DNA of 64,000 nt from Oreohelix idahoensis (taxonomy: Eukaryota > Mollusca > Gastropoda > Stylommatophora > Oreohelicidae). Below the pieces are notes generated by a model. It saw only the letters and a program-made list of their open reading frames with translations, was not told the DNA's origin and did not search any database. A program made the translations under genes and the position numbers. Every line of letters starts with the position of its first letter. Position 1 is the stretch's first letter. The stretch is from assembly GCA_024509875.1 (NCBI GenBank), contig JAMPIV010022929.1:62001-126000 (forward strand), given 5' to 3'. Below are positions 1 through 12,143 of this stretch, piece after piece.

Positions 1-20
1 GAGGAGACAGAAAGTTTTAA

Positions 21-693
21 AGTTAAACTTGAAAATGCACAGATGCGCTGGCCAAACTTCAGTTTCAAGATCTGTGTGCTAGGTCTGGCCCAGTTTGCTC
101 ACACTTGGACAAGGTACTAGACAAACACAAAATCATACCACAGGCTTATCATAGCAGAGCATTCATAGGGAATCACTGCCACAGATATCTCACACAAAAA
201 GTTTATAAAGATCTTACAAGAGCAATCATTACACAAACACTGAAAATTACAGACAAACAAGATATAACTGACATAGCTTTTATTGCTCAAGAACAATTCA
301 ACTCACTGAACGAAGCATTTGAGAAAGTACACAACAAAATATCACACAGTAAACCAATTAGTAAAGAATCAATATCATCAATAACAATCAATAGAGACAT
401 ATATGTCTTTGTTCAGAAAGCTATTCCCCAGTAAGACAATTCCTAAACAGCACATATTAGAAAAACATTACGCAGACTGGATCAGAACTCATGGCTTTGG
501 AATGGGCATGCATGGAGAGCAAGGAGGAGAATTTGTACATTCCACTATTTCCAAAATTGAAAGGCGCGCCAGTGGTATTAAAAATATAACTTCACAATTA
601 AAATTTATAATGGAAACTCATTTGTTACAAATTTCTCCATCTGTGAATGTACAGATTCCTCCTATAAAAAAAGGAAGTGTGAATGATAATTGA
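21..693 (+). pseudogene. Frameshifted fragment of an unrecognised repeat-family protein
   Basis: Two open frames lie end to end: 21-434 (no start codon; it opens just after a stop at 18-20) and 403-693. They overlap near 403-434, so one small indel separates them. The first half carries PVCSHL followed by the His/Cys-rich stretch QAYHSRAFIGNHCH. The second carries GFGMGMHGEQGGE followed by VHSTISKIERRASG, and ends in a Lys-rich tail. The sequence looks like a C-terminal half cut by the window edge. I have an impression of similar 'uncharacterized' proteins occurring in many copies in cnidarian and mollusc genomes, which would suit a mobile-element-borne gene, but I cannot name the family or a function. 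The downstream DNA is AT-rich without another exon. Confidence is fair that this is real coding ancestry and low on what it does. Confidence 0.5.
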
Positions 694-1514
694 GCGAAAT
701 TTTGAGGCTAGAGCTAATTATGGCAGTTGTTGCGTGAGAGTGACAGAATTAACAGAGTGTGGAAATCATTTAATAGGTGTATGTTTTATTTATTAAATTG
801 AACATTTCGTTTTACTCATGACCATACTCTTTTTTACATGACCATCGTGATGTATGATTGAGATAATTGTTAGCTCTCATGTTTTGGGGACAATTGGGTG
901 TGTTATTTTAAGGTAATAAATGTGGACTTGCAATTTAATGTTTCAATAATTAATGTTTGACGTATGAAACCGAAACAAAAATATGATATCCATTTTCTGC
1001 AGGTTTTCTACTTTTGATTTCTGTAATTTGTTATGCATGTTGATTATGATCGTTTTAGTGTAAATTGCATTAGAAACAAAGCATAACAAAATGTAAAAAA
1101 ACGTAAATTTTACACTATTTCAGACTATTATATCTTCTGTTCTAATTGTGATAAAATGTTTGTTCTCGTTCTAAAATTTACTCTAACATGTCTAGTCTAG
1201 CTTAACCCAAAATTAAAGCCGGTACATATAATAATAAAGTAGCCTAAAAGCATTAATTAAGCCCTATCAAAAGTAAACACCGCCACATTTTTTTCCCGTT
1301 AGGAAGTTGACCACGTGACCTCTGTCACGATAGCTATAAATAGCGCTGTCTGAGGGGAAAAAAAAACTGAAGTATCGCTCGCAAACAGCCGTGATAAGAA
1401 GTATAAAATGTCCATCATTCTCATGTACGATATTCCATTGTATCATTTTCGGTATCACTATAAAACTGTGGGAAATTTGACTAGGAACAAAAACCTTTTG
1501 TTTTAAACTCTTCC
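694..1514. other. AT-rich spacer, nothing recognised
   Basis: AT-rich DNA with short homopolymer runs. No open frame with a recognisable motif, no terminal repeats, and no similarity seen to other parts of the window. Confidence 0.5.
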
Positions 1515-3465
1515 TTTATTGTAATGAAGTCTGATTCATATCTCGGCATCATCCACAGATTATCACCGTACAAACCCCGTGGATGTAACTGACAAATGAC
1601 AAGCCAGCTTGGTATAAATAGTGTCGGAAGGTACGCTAGACATGGAGGAAACAAAAGTGTAGATGTTAAGGATATTTCGGAAGGCAGTGTGCAACTAATC
1701 ATGGAATACCTAGATAAAGAAGAACCCAATTCGATAATAGGGATCACTAGCTTTAGGCAGATAGCAGTAGATTCACTGGATGTGTTGTAAAGCCGAAGTT
1801 ATTATGAATAGAAGACAGCGGAGGATGAACCATGTTGTGTTTTTCTCTGTTTCGACTGCTCCAGTGAATAGTCGGATAAACTATAAGATAAAATGGATAT
1901 ACATAGTGATAGAACTCATTCATAGCGTAAAATAAGCCTAAGATGGAGGAAATCGGTGCAGAAATAAGGATTCCAGAATTCTTTTGCATTTACTATCTTA
2001 GCACATCTTGCCTTGCCTACACGATTTAGGATGCACGCAAACGTACCTTGATCCAGTTGTCACCTCGTACATCCACAAGGCCATTATAAAAGGGGAGAGA
2101 ACGCATGACACAGACACACTCGCCGCCTATTTAAAACTACAGACACAGAGCCCAAGCAGTTATATCAACTGCGTTGCCATCTGCAGAAGTGTGAGCAGAC
2201 TGTGTAACCATTAAAAGCCTGTCTGTGATTGAGGGTAAGCGAGATGTTAATAAAATATATATGTAAGAATATTATCAATGTGTGTTAAAGAAATATTGGT
2301 ATGTGTAGAATCATTGTGCTATTTCTGGAGGAAAACACGAAGCGTGTAGGTTAAGATTAATTGTGTAATAATTAAGTAGAACGAATGGATTGAGCAGGTT
2401 GGTTGTGGAAAGCATTTTAACGATATTATGCTTGCTGGAAAGGACTATCCAAACTGGAGGAAGGAATGACTATAACAGATTGATTTTTTGTATTATTTGA
2501 TATATGGCACAATGATTACATAAGGCCTATATGATTTTATTGAAACAAATCATGGACAGAACTGTAACAAGTGAAATACTGAACTATTGTGCTAGAACAT
2601 GAACGAATTGTGTTATTTATGACTTACTATGTCTCTTGTAATCAACCACAGCTTATCTGAACCGTCTCATACTATCTCCTGTCTGGCTAAGGAGACAATG
2701 AGCGATACTGCGTAGGTGGTATATATTGTTTCAGGTTATATCCTGCCCTGAGTGTCATACACAATATCTAGTGACCAAGTCAGCAATTAGATGCTCAGGT
2801 TTATCAGAGCCTTTGCCAATATTAACTGTGTCATCTAGACGAGTGGAGGACCCGCAGTGGTGGGGTCTATCCAAACATACTGCTTGTACGAGGCCTAGGA
2901 ATGACTATGTTTCAGATAAGTATCTCAGTTTTTGGCTACTCTTCAATTTTCAAAAAACACCAAATTAACCAACCTACGAATAGACTATGTAATGATGAAA
3001 CCCTGTGGTGCACATAGAAGACATTTGACAGTCATATGAATCATAAAGTAGCATTTAGATTCACCTATTCAAGAAAGCACAAACAAAAAGACAGATTCCA
3101 TCAGGAAGCAAGAAAACAGTGAAATTGAACTATATTAGTTTAAGAAATTAACTGTAAATGTGTTATATATACTGAAGCACATTAAAAACCCACCACTATT
3201 ATATATACTGATGCCGAGAAGCTGGAAAAAAAGTGTGGGAATGGATTTTCCCCGTGTTTGTCATGAGGTAGAGAGCGAATGGCTGCTGGAATGGAAAGTG
3301 CATGATTCAACCCACGGGTTTGTGTACAGACTACATGAAAACAATGAAAGTTACACGTGCAACACGATTCCCAACAGCTATGACCCTGAAAATGTGTACG
3401 CGTTGTGGCAGTATACTCGGTATAAAAAGGCCGTTGAGACAAAACACCCAGTACATGTGCTTGAA

Positions 3466-6383
3466 ATGCCACGACTATCTGAAAACGACCGCCAACGAGC
3501 CATTGGTATGTTGGAGACCGGAATGAGCTCGCGGGCCATTGCCAGAAGGATGAATTGCCACCACAGCACTATTGTACGTCTCAATAAACGTTACGGAACC
3601 ACTGGCAGTGCCCGGGATAGACTTCGGAGTGGCAAACCACGAGTTACTACCCCTGCGCAAGATCGTCATATTGTGCTGAGTCACCTAAGAAATCGTTCTA
3701 TCCCGGCAAGTCAAACAGCAAGAGCAATAGTGGGTAGACGTGGGCAAGTCTCTCGAATGACAGTCATACGACGACTCAGAGACACAGGCCTTACTGCAAG
3801 AAGACCTTATGTTGGGCCAAACTTGACTCACAGACATTGTCAGCAGCGCCTGCAATGGGCAGAGCAACATGTCAGATGGACTAGACTGCAGTGGAATGCT
3901 GTCCTATTCACAGACGAGAGCAGATTCAACATATCCTTTGCTGATGGACGTATGCGGATTTGGCGACGGTGTGGAGAGCGCTTTGCAGATTGCTGTGTTC
4001 GTCAGCACAACCGATTTGGAGGTGGCAGTATTCACATTTGGGGAAGATTCAGTTTTCACCATCGCTTGCCTCTTCACGTCTTCCGTGGAAATGTTAATGC
4101 TGTGACATATTGTGGTAAAGTGGGATGTTATAAATATTTATAGGGGACTTAGTGTACTGACTGAGATCAGCTGTGAAGGTATCTGTATCTAATAGGTCTA
4201 ATGTTTTGCAGATAACCTTACTTGCTACCACATTATACCTCAGTCAGAATTATTCTGGAATATTGTGATGACTACGTTAAATGTCTAGGGTATGTATATG
4301 ATGAAGTGTAAGTCACAACAACAACAGACAGATAAACAATTTAATTTATTCCACCACACTTGACAACACTGTGACACTCACACACATTTAACACTCTATA
4401 AGACTATCTTAAATGAGTCACTGGTAAAGTTTCAAATATAAATATGTATTAATTACTTTCACTAATATATATATCCTGATTCAACTACAAAGTGAACCAG
4501 GAATCACAATCAATTGTAATTACAATTTATATATACAGAATTTATCAATATGAACCTTGTAGTGACATATTTTATTAATATTATCCTATGTGTGTCAGTT
4601 GTGTAGTAGTAATATGAGGTAATACTGGTTTTGTTTTTTCAAGCTATGTTGTTATTTTTCATCATGACTTCAAGTGTTTGTTTATCTTGGAAATAGTATG
4701 GGGAAAAGTTCACAGTTCCTATCAATTTAAACACTGTATTTTCCCTCTGTTTTATTATAAAGTCAGATTTTGAGGGGGGGCATAATGTTGAGCTCCTCTG
4801 GCCACAGACGCTTATCTTTCGTGATGGCGGCAGGAAAAGACTCCTCTGCTCGAAAGCCTCCCTGTGTTCTGGAGACACCTCACTGGTCACTATCTGGACC
4901 CAGGAGTATGTTGTCAGCCTCCAGATTCAGCAAAGCTCAGACCAGGTGCTGCTCAATAACTTTTGGACCACGGTCCCTGAAACAAGAAGTTACGTTGACT
5001 GGCAATGAATATAGCACAATTTCGATCTGCCGATGTCCCAGGCTTTTATTTAGAAAAATATGCACTGGCGCTCAACGCACTGGTTCTTTAGTAAGTTTAT
5101 TTGAAAATGTGGTGCTGAACTAACGCTTCAAATTGCCTATATTGGCGGGTCTAACCAATCGTGCCATGTTTACACAGCTTTTCAAAAAAAGTACCCTTCC
5201 TTCCGTCTCCCCTAACAACAAAAGATAGTATTTATAGCCCGACTAATCGTGTTTAGCCTTACATTTACTTTCCGCCAATCAAATAGGAGGTAACATGGGG
5301 ACCTATTTCCCGTACAATGGTGGTGTGAAAATCTGCCACTGAGCGATTCTGATTTTGGTGTTGTCTGACAGCACCACCATTTTATTTTGGCTATAATTTG
5401 GTAATTCCTAGGCTATTTGCGTAACCTTTAACATATTCTTTGTCAGCAAGTCCTAAGGAACCCAAATATATAAATTTAATGGGGCTAAGGGGCTGCGTTC
5501 AAAATATGCATTTTCTTCTAGGATAGTCGTGCTGTTGCCACCTCCTCACTTCCAAACTTTATGGTGTCTGCTGTACTTTCATACTAATGTCAGGATTTCA
5601 GACATAAAACAGTAGAATGTCATGTTTCCTAATAAGCGTTTTGTAAGTTTTTAAAACCTAACTCTCGTATGGGTAGTGTTTTTTATCACTGTCGATTTGA
5701 AAAAAAGTTAGTGCTTGTGGCCTTACACGCGTGTTAGGGGTGGCATTAATTGTGTATCGCGAGACTGTGGTAGTATTGCCTGCGTTCCGGCTTTCAGCCC
5801 CTCCCTTTCTTTCTATCCTTAGTCCATCTGTCTTTCGTTTATGGTAACTTAGTGTATAAAATGACATGAATGGAATATTAAATATAGGTCAACTTGCGTA
5901 TCTCAAGGTTTTTCTTAGAAAGGCAGTACACGTTTTATCGTAGAAAGCGGGTATTGAAGCAGTAGGCTTTTACTATCAACGTGAAACGTTACAATTTGCA
6001 GACGAAGGAGAAAACAAGGGGGATTTCGAGTACAGTCACTGTGACAGCACTGTTCTTTACCATTCTTCTTTCCTTTTATTAAATTTATGTGTTAGGCTTT
6101 ACATTTACGTTTTAATTTATATATGTGGATTAGAATTTCACACGACACATATCGAGATGAGGTTCTGGATGCATTTGTTGCTCCTGCGTTCACAAATTAT
6201 CCAGACTTGCAGCTTCTCCAGCAGGATAACGCACGTGCGCACACCGCATGCATTACGCAGCAATATCTACTGCAGCAGAACATTGTGACGATTGATTGGC
6301 CTGCCCTATCACCAGACATGTCCCCTATAGAACATCTGTGCCGAGCTTGTTTGCAAGCACACGGTGGACATACCAGATACTGA
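3466..6383 (+). pseudogene. Tc1-like DD34E transposase, split by an LTR and internally deleted
   Basis: The 5' part (3466-4110) starts at an ATG giving MPRLSENDRQ. It carries two helix-turn-helix blocks (around residues 10-45, SSRAIARRMNCHHSTIVRL, and a second about residues 70-105) and then the first catalytic Asp in FTDESRF (codon 3913-3915, residue 150). Coding continues after the inserted LTR at about 6153-6383 with the second Asp in QQDNARAHTA (6225-6227) and the Glu in MSPIEHL (6330-6332). The spacing of 34 residues is the Tc1 DD34E signature. After IEHL, about 46 residues present in copy 2 are missing and the frame resumes in CLQAHGGHTRY. The enzyme would excise and reinsert the element at TA sites. 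It is non-functional here because of the 2-kb LTR and the C-terminal deletion. The ATG at 3466 is preferred because residues upstream match no family feature. Confidence 0.93.
4106..6152 (-). mobile_element. Solo LTR of the Gypsy-2 family inside Tc1 copy 1, duplication catat
   Basis: The LTR spans 4111-6147 (2,037 bp), starts TGTGGTAAAGTGGG and ends CACACGACA. It is flanked by catat at 4106-4110 and 6148-6152. The uninterrupted Tc1 copy at 29300-30267 has only one catat at the matching position. Against the 2.4-kb LTRs of the Gypsy at 54492-64000 it lacks about 400 bp (junction near 4990, after CCTGAAACAAGAAG) and differs by many substitutions and a small insertion near 5520-5550, so it is an older or different-lineage copy. 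Strand is assigned from the coding direction of the full-length relative. Confidence 0.93.
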
Positions 6384-7021
6384 GGATAGTGTGAATGAAT
6401 TTTTTATTGGTTGCATTTTTGGTTTTCTCCCTTGCCTGCACAGAATGCAATGAATTTCATAACAATCAAATGTACAAGTTAATGACCAGCATGGATTCAT
6501 AGGAAAATGAATACAGATTCCAAATATGTAAACTTGTGAACACTTATATTTACATTTCACACTCTGTTCCTGGATTATACAGGTGGTGCGTTTTTAATGT
6601 GCTTCAGTGTATATACATATATAAAAGTGACCCATAATTTTATTTTGTATTCAATTGAATATTATTTGAAAAATTAACAAAGAACAAAGAAGAAAAGATC
6701 TTGTACATAAATATATTCTAAATTGTACCCAGAGTCTTCAGTGAATTATTTAAATGTGGTTTAAAGTTCTTGTTGTGTAGGTAATTACCCCTAAGGTTAG
6801 TCTGGAGAGGAGCCCATAGGAATCTAGATAGCCCATTATCATATCATCTAGGAACCTATACAGCTTGACTATACCTTTGATGTCGATACACCATTAATCT
6901 TTTCAGAGAATGGAGTATTTCTTGTAAGACCAGTCTCTTATCGGGCACTATCCTGGTATCATCTGATGTATCTATTTGTCCAGGATAATATCACCATCGC
7001 TATATCTTTACTCTCGCTACA

Positions 7022-7142
7022 TTTATCATCATCGTCATCATTACCATCATCATCATCGTTATCATTATCATCACCACCATCATCATCATCGTCATCCTTA
7101 TCATCACCACTATCATGGTCATCATTGTCATCACCACCATTG
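7022..7142 (+). repeat. (ATC)n-type imperfect microsatellite
   Basis: A run of ATC/ATT/ACC triplets starts at the right edge of solo LTR copy A. It produces Ser-, His- and Asp-rich open frames on both strands that are artefacts of the repeat. Confidence 0.85.
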
Positions 7143-8158
7143 TCACAGAACGGATTGGGGCTACCCCGTCTCCTTGATCTCTCTTTCACTACGGCAGTAT
7201 CAGTTACATTTTTGTACAAATTTTTATTGAGTGCTTTTCAATAAAGTACCATTTCTTTCCGCTGTGTAGCAGATATTTTCTATTTTCTAAATATTCTTAC
7301 ACTCCTCTCAGCGATAGTCGTCATGTCTGTGTGTTTACCTGTCTATCCCTGCGAATAGAGTAGACGGTGATGCAAGGTTGACCGACAGACATCCTATTGT
7401 ACCACAAGGGTGTGACTGTTTCCGCACGTAAATGGCCAAGCGATTTTACTTAGCGCAGATATGGCTCGTGTGACCGACTAATTATTGTCGTGATAAGACA
7501 CAGCACAGATGGTCAAACAGGAGTTTGTGTTTACACAAGGAGCGCCGGTCAAGTATCGACCTGGTAGGATGACAGACACACCTGAGCGGAAAAGTTGTAA
7601 TATTTCCAGGTAGATGTAAGGAGCTATATGTAATGATTGACGAGAATATTTGAATGTCACGATTGACATATATGGAAAACGTGACCTTTACATTACGTTC
7701 ACAATTTTTCCATGTCAGGAATATTTTGAAATCGCCCCCACCTCACATTTTGTTTGAAACGATTGTCGCTTTCTTACGTTCATTACAAACAGATGCGGGG
7801 CAAGACAGTGAATATAACCTGACACGTTTCAGTGTTAAGACACTGTGAGAAATCGCTTGCCAAGAAGACTACATCCAGACTTGCCAGAAGTTAGAATTCA
7901 GATATTCCATTTTTTCAGGCCGGACCTTTTATTGGAGAATCTTGACGGACTTACAAAAACAGCCGAGGAAGTCTCTATCATTTTATTAAGGAAACACACT
8001 TAGTCAGAGAGGGAATTAAAGTTAAAATTAACGACCCCAAGTACACGTGAAATAAGGCATCTGCCAGTGCCTTTTATTCATCTGAGCAAACACTTCTGTG
8101 AGCCAGGATTTGCGTCAGTTGTGATTTTACATTCTATATTTCATTACTAACATGTAAA
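7143..8158. other. Spacer, nothing recognised
   Basis: Unique-looking sequence. The short open frames have no motif, and no terminal repeat pairs were seen. Confidence 0.4.
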
Positions 8159-8159
8159 C

Positions 8160-8448
<289 letters not shown>

Positions 8449-10170
8449 ACCATGTGAATATTAATATGTGAAAATAGCTACTGGATGTCCACGTCATTTG
8501 AGGCTGGCAACCTCAGAGTACAGAAAGATGATTTTATGAACCATCAATGCCAAAGGCTGGTGACTGCTTTACTGCTAGTTTCTTAAAGAAAACTAAACGC
8601 ATAAAGAGTCACAGGTTCCATGTGGAGCAGGGAGCGAAAGATGATAGAAATGATGTACTTTTTAATTATAATACTTACAGTTTCAAACCAGTGTAAATGT
8701 CGATGTTAACATATTCACTTTAAAATTAATGAAAGTTTCAAACTTTTCAAATTAGTTTAAGTATAAATGAAAACATATTCAATTTATATTGTGAACACTT
8801 TTCAGTCAGTGGAAATGTAAATGTAAACATATTATATCTGCACTATTAACCTTTTCATTTAAATATAAAGTAACTATAAAAGCTATTAAATTTAAATGTA
8901 AAGAAATTTTTATCCCGAGGGATTAAATTTAATTCTCATCGAGGGTAAATTCTGAGTTAAATGGGATGGTGGAATAGAAGATGGTTGAATAGAAGATACA
9001 TAACTATGTGTCGGAAAACGCAATACTCAGGAGAGCGTTTTGTTTCTATTCTTTACCATAGTTATTGGTGGTACCAACAGAAAGTACTATTTCTGGAACA
9101 AGAAGGGACAAGTGGCCTACGCTTAAAGATGAGGGACCAACTTTCGTAGACTCTCCCTGACATTTCTGGGAAACGAGCTACACCCGACAACCTTGACCAG
9201 CGACAAGCGTAAGCAGTGTGAAAAGAACTAACCCATCAAAAGGAGCAGAACCGCCATTGGCAGCTAAGTTCTATACTGCCACTTGAACTTCTTGTAAAAA
9301 TTTACATCACATCATGACCGTGATAATAACTTTTTCTTAATCCATAACTATTCACATTATTTTCAAACTGTTAAAACTTAAGTGATTATTAAATTTTGTT
9401 ATTTGTAATTTTACAAATGTAACTTCGATTTAATTCTTTTAAATGTACAGCATGTTTGTCTCGGTCAATTTACTACACATACTCTAAACCAAGCTATACC
9501 AGAATAATAAGAATTCCACTGAGTAAATCAGAGGTGGGGGCTTAACGAGCTAAAGTTAATCATTGCATAATTCTTCACAAATGTTGTCGGCAGATTCTAG
9601 AATTAACGTGCTCAGCCAGAACAGCATTGTTTTCGCTTATCTGAATATCTTGTGAAAACTCCCTTGGGATAGACTTGATTTTACAAGCGATATTATTTTT
9701 GCTGAGAAGTTATAGACACTGGAAATTGTGTCAGTGCTGCAGTTGTCAATGTTTTAGGCACTATGTTAAAGTTGAAGTGTCCGTGTGTTCGTATAAATGT
9801 AAAGGACACTTTATTAGCTCTGCTGATATCTGTGAACTCGGTGTGGATTTGAATCATTGTCTACCAAAACTAGCTTACTCTAGTTTGATATCATGTGTTA
9901 TTATTACTGTTATTATTATTGTTGTTTTTTTATTATTTTCACATATACTGCAGCTATCATCATATCTCTGTTTTATTTCATCATAATGAAGACTTGTGAA
10001 AAATATTGAATTGTGGTCACACGAAATGCCATAGATTTTCACACATTACCCTTCTATCTACATCTCTGCCAAGAATAATCTTGTGCGAAGGTAGACAACT
10101 TTAACGACCCACTTTAGATACTCTTGAGTTTTGGCCACTGTTGGACCACTACTGCAAAACAGGGGAGGCA
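8449..10170. other. AT-rich spacer, no gene recognised
   Basis: AT-rich. Around 8680-8850 there is a weak degenerate direct repeat of the form TCAGTGGAAATGTAAATG...AACATATT. Open frames at 8961-9149 and 9675-9986 have no recognisable domain. A TTA-rich patch lies near 9898-9940. Confidence 0.4.
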
Positions 10171-10171
10171 A

Positions 10172-10228
10172 TACCATCACAACCACCATCATCATCATCA
10201 CCATCATCATCATCATCGCCATCGTCAT
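10172..10228 (+). repeat. (CAT)n/(ACC)n microsatellite
   Basis: A run of CAT and CAC triplets. It gives a poly-His frame of no significance. Confidence 0.85.
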
Positions 10229-10714
10229 TTTCCGTTACGCTCGCCTTGTACGACACGCCTGAAGGAACGAAAGAACGAACGAACGAAATATTTATTTAAT
10301 CAGGGTAAAGAAACAGCATTATTGCCTTTTGACCTTTCTGCCCTAAAATAACACAATTCTACAAGTGTTTTCAACTTAAAATATTCGTAATTTCAATAAT
10401 AAGTGATCAAAACTATCGTCTACAGTACCTGGGCACACACAAGTACGTTCACACACGCAAACATGCACACAGACATAGAAATAGAGAAATAGAGATAGAG
10501 GAAGGAATAAAGCTGTCACATATTTAAAATTAAAGTTAAAAATATAACATTTACAAGTAAATACTCAAGGAAACATTGTATAAAATGACAAGAGAATTGC
10601 CAGTAACTGTGAGTTAAACATTTCATGACATGTTAATGCAGGTTTCTTTTTAATTTTGACAGGCTTGGATAAAGCCTTACGCGATAAAGCACCTGCATAA
10701 CTCAGTAAATCTGA

Positions 10715-10812
10715 CCTAATGGTCTTTTATAGTTGGACATGCGCCCTAATATAACCGACTATGTTGAATGGGGCGCATCTCGCCAAAACGAGGCAAAATT
10801 GTTCCTATTTTT
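10715..10812 (+). repeat. Dispersed repeat with a second copy at 50190-50285
   Basis: The block TATAACCGACTATGTTGAA followed by a GCGCATCTCGCCAAAACGAGG-like stretch recurs on the opposite strand at 50190-50285 with scattered differences. Type unknown. The copy at 50190 lies directly beside a SINE-2 copy. Confidence 0.7.
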
Positions 10813-11149
10813 TTTTAAACCTGCATAATTAAAGCAACTAAGGGGCACGATCTTCTTTTATGTAAACCAGAAAGCCTTTAGGAAGGTATGTCAAGGATGA
10901 TTGAAAAGACATTTCCTATTTTTTTTTTAAAATTCTCACTTGTATTCAGTGTGTATACATGACACGAGTCAAAGCAATAACCAGTATCTGCCAGTAGGTA
11001 TGTAAGTATTATTTTTATTCCACGAAACAAAATAGCATTTTAAATGGCAAATTAACTGACGTTTCATGGAGGTATCGACTATTTTTGCCAGCAATGAAAA
11101 AATGTGTGGAAAACACTAGATCTCTCGATAAGTTTTAACCTTAATTTAA

Positions 11150-11407
11150 GGTAAGGGATCCCGTTACACACCCATTGATGCATATTGGGAATATGGTGTT
11201 AGGCCCATATTTTCTTGACCAGCGGCACACTAGGGGTCAAGTGGTCAGCATCACGCCGGCCGCCTTAACCTTCCCAGATTTGCTCTGGTACCAATTCACA
11301 AAGCTGGGTAGACCCCGGTGCCGTTTACGGTCTAAAAAATCCCACGTCAACTGGGGATCGAACCATGTACCACCGAGCCAGGAAGCCAGTGCGCTACCGC
11401 GGCTTCC
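11150..11407 (-). repeat. tRNA-derived SINE-1, copy 1
   Basis: On the minus strand it starts with a tRNA-like head: an A-box-like GGTAGCGCACTGG and a B box GGTTCGATCCC (11353-11363). A conserved body follows (GGGATTTTTTAGACCGTAAACGG-like) and the 3' end contains GTGTGTAACGGGATCC. Copies at 13975-14227 and 16293-16537 share the whole layout at about 250 bp. Transcription would be by RNA polymerase III from the internal boxes. Confidence 0.85.
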
Positions 11408-12143
11408 AACCTTAATGTGACATAGCATTATTTTTAAAAAAAAAAACATTCCCAATGAATCGTTTTTATTTTTTTATGCTTTGTTTCGTATATATTACTT
11501 GGATATGACTGAAGGAATATCCATATAAAAATAAGAAATTATTTGTCAATAACCTTGCACTTTGCGATTTGAGGAAGAATTCACATACGTTGTTTAATTC
11601 AGTGTTCTTATCATGCAATTTTTTTCCCCAACCGTATAGTCTCTGATAGGCGCGCTCAAATGTAAAGATAACAGCAATAAAGGATAGAATGCTAGACAGC
11701 TTGCACTCCAAATTATCAACCATGTGAAAATAAATGTCATTCGTTCCCTTGAGCATTCTTATTTAAATTCCTTCTCAAATCGGTTTATTTAATCTCTACG
11801 CTGTTTAGCAATGCAATGTCTTTAATAACCCCGCCCGATACAGCACGGCCAGACGTGATTATACCGAAATTAGTCAGAGAATAAGCAAACAACAAATGCT
11901 GCATTACATAGATATCACGAAGTACAGTCTATTGCAAATAAAAGTATGGTGCAAATGAAGCATAAAGTGGGTTAAAAACATGACATTGAACACACCAATT
12001 ATAATGAACAACAATACGGTTAAAGAGTGTATACTGCCGAAATGATGATTGAGCGAAGACAAACAAAGTTCATCCGATGCTATTCCGCTCTTCGCTCATG
12101 TGGCGTTATCTCGCTTGTTCTGCCGTATTGGTCCACGAATTCA

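Larger units (their letters stand above)
3168..6611 (+). mobile_element. Tc1-like transposon, copy 1, interrupted by a solo LTR
   Basis: The element runs 3170-6609 between TA dinucleotides (3168-3169, 6610-6611). Its terminal inverted repeats of about 25 bp read (T/C)ACTGAAGCACATTAAAAAC from the left and as the reverse complement at 6590-6609. Subtracting the 2,037-bp LTR plus its 5-bp duplication leaves about 1.4 kb, close to normal Tc1 length. It sits inside solo LTR copy A. The matching place in copy B (about 41153-41163) is an uninterrupted TATATATA-type site, that is, the empty site. The same family occurs again at 29300-30267. Confidence 0.93.
1515..7026 (+). mobile_element. Solo LTR, family 1 copy A, with target duplication tttat
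   Basis: The LTR runs 1520-7021. It begins TGTAATGAAGTCTG and ends CTCTCGCTACA, so it has TG...CA ends. It is flanked by the 5-bp direct repeat tttat (1515-1519 and 7022-7026), as left by an LTR-retrotransposon integrase. Removing the Tc1 insertion at 3170-6609 leaves about 2.06 kb. The reverse complement of 40738-47162 matches it in order along its length, which fixes both ends. A TATA-like box (tataaatag) lies near 1612 and an ATTAAA near 2211. No internal coding region of this family is in the window, so this is a solo LTR left by LTR-LTR recombination. The strand is arbitrary, chosen as opposite to copy B. Confidence 0.88.

Noticed and set aside
2726..2968. 80-residue open frame with several Cys
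   Set aside because: It lies inside solo LTR copy A and is not preserved in the matching part of copy B (43690-43860).
4770..5123. 117-residue open frame, and similar frames in LTRs (4639-4890, 55020-55271, 18675-18860, 25978-26163, 16646-16861, 24206-24421)
   Set aside because: LTR sequence repeated in sister copies; no protein motif.
6959..7244. Asp-, Ser- and His-rich open frames
   Set aside because: Three frames of one (ATC)n microsatellite.
9675..9986. 103-residue hydrophobic frame
   Set aside because: No motif or repeat support; partly generated by a TTA-rich patch.
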